From: Micromonospora cabrerizensis
GTDB taxonomy: Bacteria > Actinomycetota > Actinomycetes > Mycobacteriales > Micromonosporaceae
Assembly (NCBI RefSeq): GCF_022230955.1
Contig: NZ_JAKKFI010000054.1
Span: 62,001 to 126,000 of the forward strand
Direction of reading: 5' to 3'
DNA length: 64,000 nt
Position 1 is the first letter of the stretch, and each line of letters begins with the position of its first letter. A program made the position numbers and the translations under genes. Below, in pieces: positions 1 through 13,677 of the stretch. The notes under the pieces were generated by a model. That model saw only the letters and a list, made by a program, of their open reading frames with translations, searched no databases and was not told where the DNA came from.

Positions 1-846
1 GCACTCGCCCTGGCCACCGCCGGCGTGCTGTTCACCGTCGCCACACCCGCCAGCGCGGCCGTGCCCACCGGCCGCTACGTCGCGCTGGGTGACTCGTACA
101 CCTCAGGGCCCCTGATTCCCTCCCAGGTCGACCTGAACTGTCTGCGGTCCAGCCGTAACTATCCGTCGCTGGTGGCCGCAGCCGCCGGCTCGTCGTCGTT
201 CGCCGACGTGAGCTGTTCCGGGGCCACCACGGAGGACATCCTCGTCGGCGGCAGCGGCGCGTTGGGCACCGCACTGCCCCCACAACTGAGCGCGGTGACG
301 TCCAGCACCGCACTTGTGACGGTGCAGATCGGCGGCAACGACATCGGCTTCTCCGGCATCATCACCGACTGTGCGGAGGCGAGCCTCAGCAGCCCGCTCG
401 GCTCACCGTGCAAGAACCGTTTCACCGCCGGAGGCGTCGACCAGTTGCAGGCGAGGATCGTCGCCGCGACGCCGAAGGTGACCGCTGTGCTCCAGGCGGT
501 CCGCCAGGCCGCGCCGGGCGCGCGGGTCGTGGTGCTGGGATATCCGGCGATCCTGCCGGACACCGGGTACGGGTGCTGGCCGGTCGTTCCGATCGCCTAC
601 CAGGACGTGCCGTACCTGCGTGGCGTCGAGAAGTCGCTCAACGCCATGCTGGCCAGCGCCGCGAGCGCCAACGGTGCCACCTACGCCGACGTGTACACCC
701 CGTCGATCGGCCGCGACGCGTGCAAGAGCAGCGGCACCCGGTGGGTCGAGGGGCTGGTGCCGCAGAACTCGGCCGCCCCGTTCCACCCGAACGCCCGTGG
801 TGAGCAGGGCATGGCCACCGCCCTGCTGGCCAGGCTGAACAGCTGA
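1..846 (+). CDS. Secreted SGNH/GDSL hydrolase (lipase/esterase), 5' end missing
   Basis: The reading frame is open from base 1, and the first codons (ALALATAGVLFTVATPASAA) are the hydrophobic core and cleavage region of a Sec signal peptide, so the true start lies upstream of the window. The mature protein opens with GDSYTSG, the block I motif with the nucleophilic Ser, followed by GGNDIGF (block III) and a C-terminal FHPN segment holding the catalytic His. Cysteines are spaced as in secreted Streptomyces SGNH lipases. It is expected to hydrolyse short or long acyl esters outside the cell; substrate cannot be read from sequence. A strong hairpin follows, so it is probably the last gene of its transcript. 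Confidence 0.88.
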   Translation, partial: ALALATAGVLFTVATPASAAVPTGRYVALGDSYTSGPLIPSQVDLNCLRSSRNYPSLVAAAAGSSSFADVSCSGATTEDILVGGSGALGTALPPQLSAVTSSTALVTVQIGGNDIGFSGIITDCAEASLSSPLGSPCKNRFTAGGVDQLQARIVAATPKVTAVLQAVRQAAPGARVVVLGYPAILPDTGYGCWPVVPIAYQDVPYLRGVEKSLNAMLASAASANGATYADVYTPSIGRDACKSSGTRWVEGLVPQNSAAPFHPNARGEQGMATALLARLNS

Positions 847-863
847 CCCCGACCGCGATCGGT

Positions 864-899
864 TGAGCCTGCCCCGTCGCCAGCGGCGGGGCAGGCTCA
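864..899 (+). terminator. Hairpin terminator after the SGNH hydrolase gene
   Basis: A perfect 13-bp stem (TGAGCCTGCCCCG, 864-876, pairs with 887-899) encloses a 10-nt loop. It begins 17 bases after the stop codon. No T tract follows, as is common in high-GC actinobacteria. Confidence 0.75.
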
Positions 900-1047
900 C
901 GGCTGCCCTCGTCACGGTCTGACCCGCGCCTTCGCCCTGGTCTCGGCCCTGGGGCGCTCAGGAGGCGACCGGTTGCGCGCACCGACGAGATCGGTCGAAC
1001 GACCGGGCGGTGCTTGAGATCGGGAAGTCCGGGGTATCGGAAGCTTT

Positions 1048-2484
1048 ATGCCGAGTGTGGGGCAAGTCGTCGGAGACCGTTACCGTCTGGTCGAAAGCAT
1101 CGCCAGTGGCGGTATGGGTGACGTGTGGCGGGCCGTCGACGAAACCCTGGACCGCTGCGTGGCGGTCAAGATGCTGCAACCCCGGCTGGTCACCGACGCC
1201 GGCTTCGGCGAGCGGTTCCGCCGCGAGGCCCGGGCGATGGCGGCCCTGCGTCACCCGGGTGTCGCCCAGGTCTACGACTACGGTGAGGTGTCCCGTTCCG
1301 GAGCGCCGGTCCTCGCCTACATCGTGATGGAATGCGTGCAGGGGCAGCCCCTGTCGCAGCGGATCGCCGAGGTTGGTCGGCTGGAGGTCGCCGAGGCGAT
1401 GTCGATCGCCGCGCAGACCGCCCGTGCCCTCCAGGCGGCGCACGACGCCGGGGTCATCCACCGGGACGTCAAGCCCAGCAACTTGGTCATCGAGCCGGAC
1501 GGGCACGTCGTCCTCGTCGATTTCGGCGTCGCGGTGACGCAGGAGGCGGTGAGCCTGACCGGCACGAACCAGGTCGTCGGCACCGCCCTGTACATGGCTC
1601 CGGAGCAGATCGCGAAGAACGAGATCTCCCCGGCGATCGACATCTACGCGCTCGGCGCCGTCGTCTACCACTGCCTCGCCGGCCGTCCGCCGCACCAGGG
1701 CGAGACCGCCCTCGCGGTGGCGCTGCGGCACCTCGAAGAGGAACCGTCGCCGCTGCCCGAGGACGTTCCGGAGGCGGTCCGGAGGCTGGTCGCCACCGCG
1801 ATGGCCAAGGAGCCCGCCCACCGCTTTCCGACGGCGGCGGCCATGGCCACGGCGGCGCAGGCAATCGCCGACCCGTCCGACCTGCTGCGGACCGCCACCG
1901 GGGCGACCGCGATCGGGGCGCCGGTCGCGCACCCGGTTGCCCGGCGTTCCATTCCCGGCGGCGCGACGCGTCGGGCGGGCAGTCCCGGGTCCACCGGGCT
2001 CGCGGTGCTCCTCGGGTCGCTGGCAGCCGCGGCTGCCGTCCTGGTGCTCGCCGATCCCACCGGGATGATGCCGGGCCCGACCGGGCAGCCGACGACGCCG
2101 CCCACGACACCACCGGCGGTGTCGCCGACGGTGCCGGCGCAGGGGGAGCCCGGCCCCGGTGTCGGCGGCGGCGAACCGGCCACCCGCGACTCGGCGGGTC
2201 TGCCGGTACGGGCGCCCGGATCCCCGACCCCGGCGGCCACCGCTTCGGCCACCGGAGGCCCGTCGGCGTCGCCCGGGGAGAGCGCTGTGGGAACGCCCGA
2301 GCCCAGCACGTCCGAGAGTGCCCCTGCGGGACCGACGGCAGCCCCGACCGGTGGGACGACGGAGGAACCGACCGAGGAACCGACGGACGAACCGGTTTCG
2401 GACCCGACCGACGAGCCGTCGAGTGAGGAGTCGGCGTCGACCGAGGAATCGGCGGCGGGGCGGCCCGCGGCGCCGCAGGTCTAG
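1048..2484 (+). CDS. Membrane-anchored Ser/Thr protein kinase (PknB-like catalytic domain)
   Basis: Hanks-type kinase. The catalytic domain spans residues 10-275, with a glycine-rich loop (SGGMGDV), the ATP-binding Lys at about 41, HRDVKPSN (catalytic Asp 140), DFG at 158-160 and APE at 184-186. One transmembrane helix lies at about 316-336. The extracellular C-terminus (337-478) is a low-complexity Pro/Thr/Ser/Glu tail with no PASTA repeats, so no muropeptide-sensing domain is visible. The ATG at 1048 places the kinase fold right at the N-terminus. The gene stands alone between two hairpins, and its substrates cannot be inferred. Confidence 0.93.
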   Translation: MPSVGQVVGDRYRLVESIASGGMGDVWRAVDETLDRCVAVKMLQPRLVTDAGFGERFRREARAMAALRHPGVAQVYDYGEVSRSGAPVLAYIVMECVQGQPLSQRIAEVGRLEVAEAMSIAAQTARALQAAHDAGVIHRDVKPSNLVIEPDGHVVLVDFGVAVTQEAVSLTGTNQVVGTALYMAPEQIAKNEISPAIDIYALGAVVYHCLAGRPPHQGETALAVALRHLEEEPSPLPEDVPEAVRRLVATAMAKEPAHRFPTAAAMATAAQAIADPSDLLRTATGATAIGAPVAHPVARRSIPGGATRRAGSPGSTGLAVLLGSLAAAAAVLVLADPTGMMPGPTGQPTTPPTTPPAVSPTVPAQGEPGPGVGGGEPATRDSAGLPVRAPGSPTPAATASATGGPSASPGESAVGTPEPSTSESAPAGPTAAPTGGTTEEPTEEPTDEPVSDPTDEPSSEESASTEESAAGRPAAPQV

Positions 2485-2512
2485 CGGACGACGGGGCGTA
2501 CCCCTGGCACGG

Positions 2513-2546
2513 CTCTGGCGCGGCGGCCGGAGCCGCCACGCCAGAG
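2513..2546. terminator. Bidirectional hairpin between kinase and xylanase genes
   Basis: CTCTGGCG-CGGCGGC (2513-2527) pairs with 2532-2546 with one mismatch across a 4-nt loop. It sits between two convergent genes and can serve both strands. Confidence 0.72.
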
Positions 2547-2571
2547 GGTGTGGTGTCAGGAGCTGACCAGG

Positions 2572-5169
<2,598 letters not shown>

Positions 5170-5173
<4 letters not shown>

Positions 5174-5577
5174 TCCGTGATGGTGGGCGGCTCGGTCAGG
5201 AACGGGCGCAGTTCGAGCCACTCGTGGATCGGCTTGCCGTCCTTTCCGGGGGCGGCGGACAGCTCCCCGGCCAGCTCGACGGCGCGCTCGTAGCTGTCGA
5301 CGTCGATCACCATCCAGCCGGCGATGAGGTCCTTGGTCTCGGCGAACGGGCCGTCGGTGACCGGCGGGCGACCCTCACCGTCGTACCGGACGAACACCCC
5401 GTCGGGGGCCAGTGCCTGACCGTCGACGAACTCGCCGGTCTGCTCGAGCCGTGCCGCGAAGTCGTTCATGTACGCGATGTGCGCCGAGATCTCCTGCGGC
5501 GTCCACTGGTCCATGGGTACGTCGTTGACCGCGCTCGGGGCGCCGCGGTAGTGCTTGAGCAGCAGGTACTTCGCCAT
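5170..5577 (-). CDS. YCII-related DGPF-motif protein
   Basis: A 135-residue single-domain protein starting MAKYLLLKHY, with the family motif TDGPFAETKD at about 74-83 and conserved Trp/Tyr residues. The start at 5577 is backed by GAGGAG in the leader; upstream in-frame extension to 6126 is antisense to furA and is rejected. The YCII fold resembles muconolactone isomerase and a catalytic role is suspected but unproven. The stop overlaps the sigma-factor GTG, so the two are co-translated and are probably transcribed by that sigma factor itself. Confidence 0.92.
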
Positions 5578-5630
5578 CGTCTTCTCCTCGGTGCGGGTGA
5601 GGCGCCCTTCGTGGCCGCCTTCACCCCGGG

Positions 5631-5657
5631 GACGGAGCTGGCCGCCGGTTCTCGACA
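5631..5657 (-). promoter_or_regulatory. Putative ECF42-dependent promoter of the YCII-sigma operon
   Basis: Minus strand: TGTCGA (5657-5652), 17-nt spacer, CGTC (5634-5631), about 55 bases before the YCII start. As I recall the literature, ECF42 promoters carry TGTCGA at -35 and a short CGA/TC element at -10, so this fits autoregulation. The match was made by eye. Confidence 0.6.
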
Positions 5658-5738
5658 TGCCGTCCGGATTATTTCTACTCCGGCTCAGGAGCGCTGGCGG
5701 AACCGGTCGGACACGGCGGCTCGCGACCGGCGTGAAAC

Positions 5739-8504
<2,766 letters not shown>

Positions 8505-8517
8505 TCGCCTCACACTG

Positions 8518-8547
8518 ACGAGCCCCGGCCGATCGGCCGGGGCTCGT
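8518..8547. terminator. Bidirectional terminator between katG and the SipW operon
   Basis: A perfect 13-bp stem, ACGAGCCCCGGCC (8518-8530) with 8535-8547, closing a GATC loop. It lies between two convergent transcription units. Confidence 0.85.
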
Positions 8548-8577
8548 CGGCGTTCGTGCCAGCGTGGTGCGCTGCGA

Positions 8578-9066
8578 CTAGGGCACGCTGCAGAAGTAGA
8601 GCACCGCCGTCAGCATGCCGACCGAGCCGGTGACCTGTGTCGACGTCCAGCCGCCGGGGCCGTTGGCGGACAGGCGGAAGGTGCCGCTGCCGATGCCCAG
8701 CAGAGCGCCGGGGATGGTGACCGTGGTGGCGGTGGGGCCGAGAGTTCCGCCGCCGGAGAAGCCGCCCGTAAGGGACCAGGTAAAGCCGCTGCGGGTCAGA
8801 CCGCCGACCGGCAGGGTCCAGGTGAAGGTCGGTGGGGTGAGCAGGCCCGCGCTGCACCCCAGGTTGGTCGGCGGGTTGACCGTGCCGGCCTGGAGCGAGC
8901 CGGTGCCGTACTCGGAGTCGGTCCAGGAGGCCAGCGTCGACGGTGGCCGTGGAAGCCCGACGAGGGTGCCGGCGAGCACCAGGGCGAGGGCGCTCGCGAT
9001 CCAGCGTCGCCGACCGTGGCCGGTCTGCTCCCGGGCTGACGGAGCGGGGAGCCCCGGACGCCTCAC
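8578..9066 (-). CDS. SipW-type signal peptide exported protein (third of operon)
   Basis: 162 residues. After an Arg-rich N-terminus and a hydrophobic stretch (about 21-45) comes LASWTDSEYGTGSLQAGTV, the typical SipW-dependent export signature (Ala-x-Trp-x-Asp-x-Glu-Tyr...Ala-Gly). The remainder is a small Gly/Thr/Pro-rich beta domain with two cysteines and no recognisable catalytic motif. The GTG start overlaps the stop of the signal peptidase gene (GTGA), so the two are translationally coupled. By family analogy to camelysin/TasA-type proteins it may be a surface or fibre subunit; this is inference. Confidence 0.8.
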   Translation of the reverse strand: MRRPGLPAPSAREQTGHGRRRWIASALALVLAGTLVGLPRPPSTLASWTDSEYGTGSLQAGTVNPPTNLGCSAGLLTPPTFTWTLPVGGLTRSGFTWSLTGGFSGGGTLGPTATTVTIPGALLGIGSGTFRLSANGPGGWTSTQVTGSVGMLTAVLYFCSVP

Positions 9067-10355
9067 GTCTGCGTCACCCGGATCCGGTGCCGGCGGGTGG
9101 TGAGGATGAGCAGCAGGCCGCAGACCAGTGCTCCGGCACCGGCGAGCGCCGGGGTCCGCAGGTTGGCCCCGGTGCGCGGGAGCGGGCCGACCTCACCGTC
9201 GGCCGATGCCCGGTCGCCGAACCCGGTCGCCGTGACGACCACGTCCGCTGACTCCGAGGCGGTGGAGTTGGCCAGCAGGCTCGCGGTGACGAGCACCCAA
9301 CGCTGCTGGTCGGCGGGCATCGAGGCGATGGTGACCGGGTGTGCTGCCAGCCTGGTGGCGGGACCGTCGGCGAGAACCTGCTCTGCCTGGCCGTCCGGGC
9401 AGGCACCCCGCACCCAGCGCCTGGCGCAGACGGCGGCCATCACCTGGAGTCCGTTCGGATCGACCGCGAGGGGGCCCCGCGCCGACAGCGAGATGGTCAC
9501 CGTGCCGGGCTGCTCGGCCTGTGCCGAAACCCCCACCTGCCAGGGCACCGGCTCGTTCGGTGCCAGATTCGTCATGCGATCCTTGTCGCCGACCGAGATC
9601 AGGGTGAGGTGTCGACTGCGGGTGACGTCCTCGGTGGTGTCCGCGCGTGCCTGGCCGGGCGTCGCCAGCATCGCGGCCGTGACGCCCGGCAGCACGGCCA
9701 CCAGGACGAACATTCGCCCTACGGTCGACCCGTCACGCCGTGTCTCGTCCCCGGAGGGGGTGCCGACCTCGTGACCTGTTCCTGCGTGGTCGGGCCCCGA
9801 CGAGCCCGGTCCCCGGTCGGGCAACGCCCTGCGCCGCCGTCTCCGCGGTGCGGTGTCCCGCGGCCAGAACGCCCAGGTCACGATCGCGGCGGTCCCGATC
9901 GTGATCGCACTCATCGCGTACACGTTCGACACGGTCCGGACCGCGTACCCGAGCCTGGGCGCCGACCACTCGACGAGCCGTACCTTGGTCACCGCATGGG
10001 GTGCGGCGTCGTTGGACTCGTTCGCGTCCCCGCGCAGGGTGAGCAGGCGGGTGGACCCGCCGCCGTCGTCGATGCCGACGACCCGGTGGGTGATCGGTGG
10101 CAGCGGCGTGCGGTCGACGGTGACGACGTCTCCCACCCGAACCTCGGACGCGGGAATCTCGCGCACCACCGCCAGTGACCCGGCGGGGATGGTCGGGCTC
10201 ATCGACCCGGTCTTGAACAGGATGAGCGAGACGTGGAAGAAGAACGCCAGCGGGACGAGGACGACGCACACCGTCCCGCCGACGGCGAGCACGGTCAGCG
10301 CCAGGTCGCCGACCCGGGCAAGGACGCCTTGCCGTCGACGCGTTCGGCCCACCAT
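9063..10355 (-). CDS. sipW: SipW-type signal peptidase I fused to an LPXTG-anchored surface domain
   Basis: 430 residues from ATG 10355, which follows AAAGGA; longer frames upstream run antisense or out of frame through the preceding gene. Residues 1-165: ER/archaeal-type signal peptidase with TM helix 17-41, catalytic Ser51 (GSMSPTIPAG), His90 (ITHRVV) replacing the usual Lys, Asp110/116 (RGDANESND), and a second TM at about 146-163. Residues 215-241 look like a second signal peptide (MFVLVAVLPG...ARADTTED), then an extracellular beta-rich domain and a C-terminal sorting signal: LPRTG at about 392, TM helix and Arg-rich tail. No stop interrupts the fusion. It should process the three flanking SipW-type substrates. 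Confidence 0.85.
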   Translation of the reverse strand: MVGRTRRRQGVLARVGDLALTVLAVGGTVCVVLVPLAFFFHVSLILFKTGSMSPTIPAGSLAVVREIPASEVRVGDVVTVDRTPLPPITHRVVGIDDGGGSTRLLTLRGDANESNDAAPHAVTKVRLVEWSAPRLGYAVRTVSNVYAMSAITIGTAAIVTWAFWPRDTAPRRRRRRALPDRGPGSSGPDHAGTGHEVGTPSGDETRRDGSTVGRMFVLVAVLPGVTAAMLATPGQARADTTEDVTRSRHLTLISVGDKDRMTNLAPNEPVPWQVGVSAQAEQPGTVTISLSARGPLAVDPNGLQVMAAVCARRWVRGACPDGQAEQVLADGPATRLAAHPVTIASMPADQQRWVLVTASLLANSTASESADVVVTATGFGDRASADGEVGPLPRTGANLRTPALAGAGALVCGLLLILTTRRHRIRVTQT

Positions 10356-10366
10356 CTGAAGATCCT

Positions 10367-11008
10367 TTACGTAGACGTGGCAGTGAATGCCCAGGTGACG
10401 ACGCCGCTGGTGCCTTGGTACGAGTTGGCGGCACCGGACTGGATCCGCACCTCGAAGCAGAACCGCACCTGTGGCGTCGCCCCGCTCGGAGCGGTGATGG
10501 TGGACGACACCGGGGATCCAGGAACCGACGTGACGGCCAGGTAACTGGGCCCGACGATCCACGTCGGCGTGCCGGTGAAGGCGGCGGCAGCGCAGGTGGT
10601 GCTGGTGCTGGCGGTACGCACCGTCCGGTATTCGAGGGCGGGGAGCAGGGCGCCGGCGTTGTTCGACGAACTCGTCAGCGCGACAGCGCCACCGACATTC
10701 GTCGTCGATGTCGTCCGGATGTCGATCCAGGCGTAGAACGAGACCGTGGGGGACATCGCCGTCGCGTTGAACGCCAGCGTCGCGGCGTTCCCGACCGGGG
10801 TGTGGCTCGCCCAACCACTGGACGCGGTCTGCGATTCGGTGCCGAAGATGCTTGCGCCGAACGACCCGGTGCCGTACTCGCCGTCGGTCCACGCGGCGAG
10901 CGTGGACGTCGTTCCCAGGCCGAGAACGAGGGCGCCGGCGAGTACGGCACGGGTCCGACGAAGCCGTGGTGATCCGGCCGGTGTCCGACGGTTGACCACG
11001 GCCGCCAC
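10367..11008 (-). CDS. SipW-type signal peptide exported protein (second of operon)
   Basis: 213 residues, GTG start directly abutting the TAG of the upstream gene. The hydrophobic signal core (about 22-38) ends in LAAWTDGEYGTGSFGASIF, the SipW-dependent signature. The mature part is Thr/Ser/Ala-rich, predicted beta, with two cysteines, and lacks enzyme motifs. It resembles its upstream neighbour in layout though not closely in sequence. The signal peptidase gene follows after 11 bases. Probably a secreted structural or surface protein; no function is known. Confidence 0.82.
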   Translation of the reverse strand: MAAVVNRRTPAGSPRLRRTRAVLAGALVLGLGTTSTLAAWTDGEYGTGSFGASIFGTESQTASSGWASHTPVGNAATLAFNATAMSPTVSFYAWIDIRTTSTTNVGGAVALTSSSNNAGALLPALEYRTVRTASTSTTCAAAAFTGTPTWIVGPSYLAVTSVPGSPVSSTITAPSGATPQVRFCFEVRIQSGAANSYQGTSGVVTWAFTATST

Positions 11009-11644
11009 CTACACGGACTCAGCCAGGAGTTGCCAGGTTTCCGTGACCGACGTGCCCTGCACCAGGGTGGGCCCCGCGGTGACGACGAAGCACAGGAACA
11101 CCGGAGCGCCGGGCGTCGTGGGGGGAGTGCCCTGGGTCAGGTTGAACGGCACCGCGCCGGTCACCGAGTTGAGCGCGGTGCCCTGGGGCACGATCCAGGT
11201 CGGGGTCGTGGGTGTCGCGCTGCAGTTCGCGAAGGCCGGCACGGTCGCGATTCCGTAGGTGAGGCCGACGAAGGCGGGCGGTGCGGGGGTCGCCGACGCC
11301 ACCTCGACGGTCGCGTCGTACGTCGTGGTCGCGGTCAGGCGTACGGCGAACGGTGCCGCGACCACGTCGCCGGGGCTGATGTCGCCGAAGCCGGTGCTGA
11401 AGGTCAACGCGGCCGCCGTGCCGGCCGTCGGGTGCTCGGCGTAGGTGGTGCCGTTGGTGCTGCCCTCCATGCTGAACGTGCCTGCGGTGAACGTGCCCGT
11501 GGCGTACTCCGAGTCGTTCCAGGCAGCGAGGGTGATCGTCGCGCCGAGGCCGAGGGCGAGCCCTCCAGCCAGAATGGCCTTGAGCTTGCGCCGGCCTCCC
11601 TGGCGGGTCGCTTCATCCATTGTCATCCCTGTCGGTTCACTCAA
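11009..11644 (-). CDS. SipW-type signal peptide exported protein (first of operon)
   Basis: 211 residues from the TTG at 11644, which has GAGGAGG five bases upstream; in-frame ATGs a few codons later lack a site. The N-terminus RRKLKAILAGGLALGLGATI leads into TLAAWNDSEYATGTFTAGTF, a textbook SipW-type signal. The mature domain is a Thr/Ala/Pro-rich beta sandwich-like sequence with a repeated pattern of about 20 residues per strand pair. It heads a four-gene operon (11644 to 8578) in which signal peptidase and substrates are encoded together, as in Bacillus tapA-sipW-tasA. Confidence 0.84.
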   Translation of the reverse strand: MSEPTGMTMDEATRQGGRRKLKAILAGGLALGLGATITLAAWNDSEYATGTFTAGTFSMEGSTNGTTYAEHPTAGTAAALTFSTGFGDISPGDVVAAPFAVRLTATTTYDATVEVASATPAPPAFVGLTYGIATVPAFANCSATPTTPTWIVPQGTALNSVTGAVPFNLTQGTPPTTPGAPVFLCFVVTAGPTLVQGTSVTETWQLLAESV

Positions 11645-11936
11645 CTTGTCCTCCTCGGTGCAACAACGCGGTGGGTTGTCCTGGGCCGGTGACAGCGGTG
11701 CAGCGGTGATCTGACCGGCTGCCGCTGGTGGGGAACCGACGACCAGACGGAGGTGACAGGGCAGAAACTGTCACGCAAGGAAGACGATAGGTACAGGAAC
11801 CGGACAAATAACCCGCAAGTTCGTAAATCACCCACACGAAGCGGGATTCCTCGGCGCTGGTGGGCCTGCACTGTCGACGGGCGTCCGGAAGGGCAGCTAC
11901 CCTTTGGCCCCCGAACCATCGATGTGAGGAGATGCG
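11645..11936. other. Divergent promoter region, SipW operon and membrane protein gene
   Basis: About 290 bases without a gene. It is less GC-rich near 11765-11845 and carries an inverted repeat GTGACAG (11753-11759) / CTGTCAC (11768-11774) that could be an operator for the SipW operon. The sequence was compared by eye with c-di-GMP and c-di-AMP riboswitch patterns and does not fit. Confidence 0.45.
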
Positions 11937-12614
11937 ATGGCGCGTCGCACCGGCCGGCCTTCCTACCTGTCGGACAAGGCCGATGGGCGTCATCGCCGCA
12001 CGACACGCGTCGTGGCGGTCGCGGGCGCGGTCGCGCTGGTCACCGCCCTGCTGGGTGGGCTGGTCGGCTACCAGGTGGGTCGCCCGGACGCCACCGAGGC
12101 GGCCATCGCGACCATCCAGCAGGCCGAGGCGAAGCGGGACGCTCAGCAGATCCTGGAGCTGACCGAGACGTCCCGACGTGTCCGCGACCAGATCGCCCCC
12201 GTCCTGGCCGCCCTCAAGGAGGAGACGTCAGCCGGGCGTGCACCGGATGCGAACCAGGCGCGCCAGTGGCAGGAAGTCATGCGTCAGGCAGCCGAGCCGT
12301 TCGCCGACCCACCGTCGGGCAGCACCGCCACCAACGTGGCGCGGGGAGGGCTGCGCGCGGCGATCCAGCAGGCGTCGCTGGCCGTCGACGCGTACGCGCT
12401 GGCCGCAGGTGTCCCGGCGGCGCAGCGTGCGGCCCTGCTGGACGTCACGGCGCGACAGGCGACCCAGGCCGTGACGATCTGGTCGGTCGCGGCGACCCAG
12501 CTCGACCAGGTCAGCGTCGACGCCGGGCACGGCCATCAGCACGTGTTCCTCGACACAGACCCGCACGAAGGGGCCCTCACGCCGGACGGGGCGCCCGAGG
12601 GAACCGGCGGCTGA
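11937..12614 (+). CDS. Single-pass membrane protein of unknown function
   Basis: 225 residues, ATG preceded by GAGGAG. A basic cytoplasmic N-terminus (RRTGRPSYLSDKADGRHRR) is followed by one TM helix at about 26-49 (VVAVAGAVALVTALLGGLVGY) and an extracytoplasmic, mostly alpha-helical Ala/Gln-rich region, with a His-rich stretch (HGHQH) near the C-terminus. No family is recognised. Alone on its transcript, divergent from the SipW operon; a link to that system is possible only by shared promoter region. Confidence 0.75.
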   Translation: MARRTGRPSYLSDKADGRHRRTTRVVAVAGAVALVTALLGGLVGYQVGRPDATEAAIATIQQAEAKRDAQQILELTETSRRVRDQIAPVLAALKEETSAGRAPDANQARQWQEVMRQAAEPFADPPSGSTATNVARGGLRAAIQQASLAVDAYALAAGVPAAQRAALLDVTARQATQAVTIWSVAATQLDQVSVDAGHGHQHVFLDTDPHEGALTPDGAPEGTGG

Positions 12615-12789
12615 GGGGCGCTTTGCTGCTCGAATGTCGGGTTCACCGACGGGCGCTGCCGCCGTGCCGGCCGTGCGGCCGGAAACGATCTGGGAGTGGC
12701 CCGCCGGATCGGGTACGGTCGCTTATCGCAAAGTCTATGAACCAGATTGGCTTTCTATGCAATGGAAGCCGAATCGGAGGGACACAGCC

Positions 12790-13608
12790 GTGAGGTTCCC
12801 AACTGCCGTCCGTCGGGCCGGTCTCGTCGGGGCGATCGCCGCCCTCGCGCTGAGCGCGGGTTGCGCCAAGAAGGACGACAGCGAGGTCCAGGCGAGCGGG
12901 GTCAAGCTGGTCCAGGCGGGCAAGCTGACCGTCTGCACCCACCTGCCGTACCCGCCGTTCCAGTCGAAGGACGCCAGCGGCAAGGTCACCGGCTTCGACG
13001 TCGAGATCATGGACCTGGTGGCCAAGGAGCTGGGTGTCGAGCAGACGATCATCGACACCCCGTTCGAGGGGATCAAGTCCGGTCAGGACCTGAACACCGG
13101 CAAGTGCGACGCGGCCGCCGCCGGCATGACGATCACCGAGGAACGGCAGAAGGTGATGAACTTCTCCGACCCGTACTTCGACGCCACCCAGGCGCTGCTG
13201 GTGAAGACCGGTAAGCCGTACAAGTCGCTCGACGACCTCAAGGGTAAGAAGTTCGGCGTCCAGGCGGCCACCACGGGCCGTGACTACGCCAAGAAGTTCG
13301 AGGCGGAGAAGGGCCTTCAGCTCGTCGAGTTCGAGGACCTCGCCGCCCTGCAGCAGGCCGTCGCCAACGGTCAGGTCGAGGCCGCCATCAACGACCTGCC
13401 GGTCTGGTCCGAGTACCTCAAGAAGAACCCGGGCGGGTTCGAGGTGGCCGCCGAGTTCGACACCGGCGAGCAGTACGGCTTCCCCGTGAAGAAGGACGCC
13501 AACCCGGAGCTGCTCAAGAAGATCAACGACGTGCTGGCCAAGGCCAAGCAGGACGGCACGTACAACACGATCTACGAGAAGTGGATCGGCAAGCGGCCGA
13601 GCGCCTGA
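12790..13608 (+). CDS. Amino-acid ABC transporter substrate-binding lipoprotein
   Basis: 272 residues from GTG 12790, preceded by GGAGGG; the longer frame from 12634 has no signal-like N-terminus. Lipobox LSAGC, then a periplasmic-binding type 2 fold (SBP family 3): TVCTHLPYPPFQSKD, GFDVEIMDLVAKELG and the signature around DAAAAGMTITEERQKVMNFS. Typical of glutamate/glutamine or other polar amino acid receptors. The permease and ATPase follow on the same strand, separated by a 132-base gap with a hairpin that likely makes the receptor more abundant than the transporter. Confidence 0.93.
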   Translation: MRFPTAVRRAGLVGAIAALALSAGCAKKDDSEVQASGVKLVQAGKLTVCTHLPYPPFQSKDASGKVTGFDVEIMDLVAKELGVEQTIIDTPFEGIKSGQDLNTGKCDAAAAGMTITEERQKVMNFSDPYFDATQALLVKTGKPYKSLDDLKGKKFGVQAATTGRDYAKKFEAEKGLQLVEFEDLAALQQAVANGQVEAAINDLPVWSEYLKKNPGGFEVAAEFDTGEQYGFPVKKDANPELLKKINDVLAKAKQDGTYNTIYEKWIGKRPSA

Positions 13609-13611
13609 GCC

Positions 13612-13664
13612 GCACAGCGGCCGAGTGGCTGAGTGGCTGAGCAGCACAGCGGCCGAGCGGCTGA
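13612..13664 (+). repeat. Two imperfect direct repeats of 21 bp
   Basis: GCACAGCGGCCGAG followed by T or C and GGCTGA occurs at 13612-13632 and 13644-13664, immediately after the receptor gene and before the hairpin. Twenty of 21 positions are identical. Confidence 0.7.
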
Positions 13665-13677
13665 TCGTCGCGTGGTA

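Noticed and set aside
10356..10892. Upstream extension of the signal peptidase frame
   Set aside because: Runs through the preceding gene in another frame and has no signal or peptidase features before the ATG at 10355.
11645..11800. Possible cyclic-dinucleotide riboswitch before the SipW operon
   Set aside because: Only a short GTCACGCA-like match was seen; the conserved stems and tetraloop features of GEMM or ydaO classes are not present.
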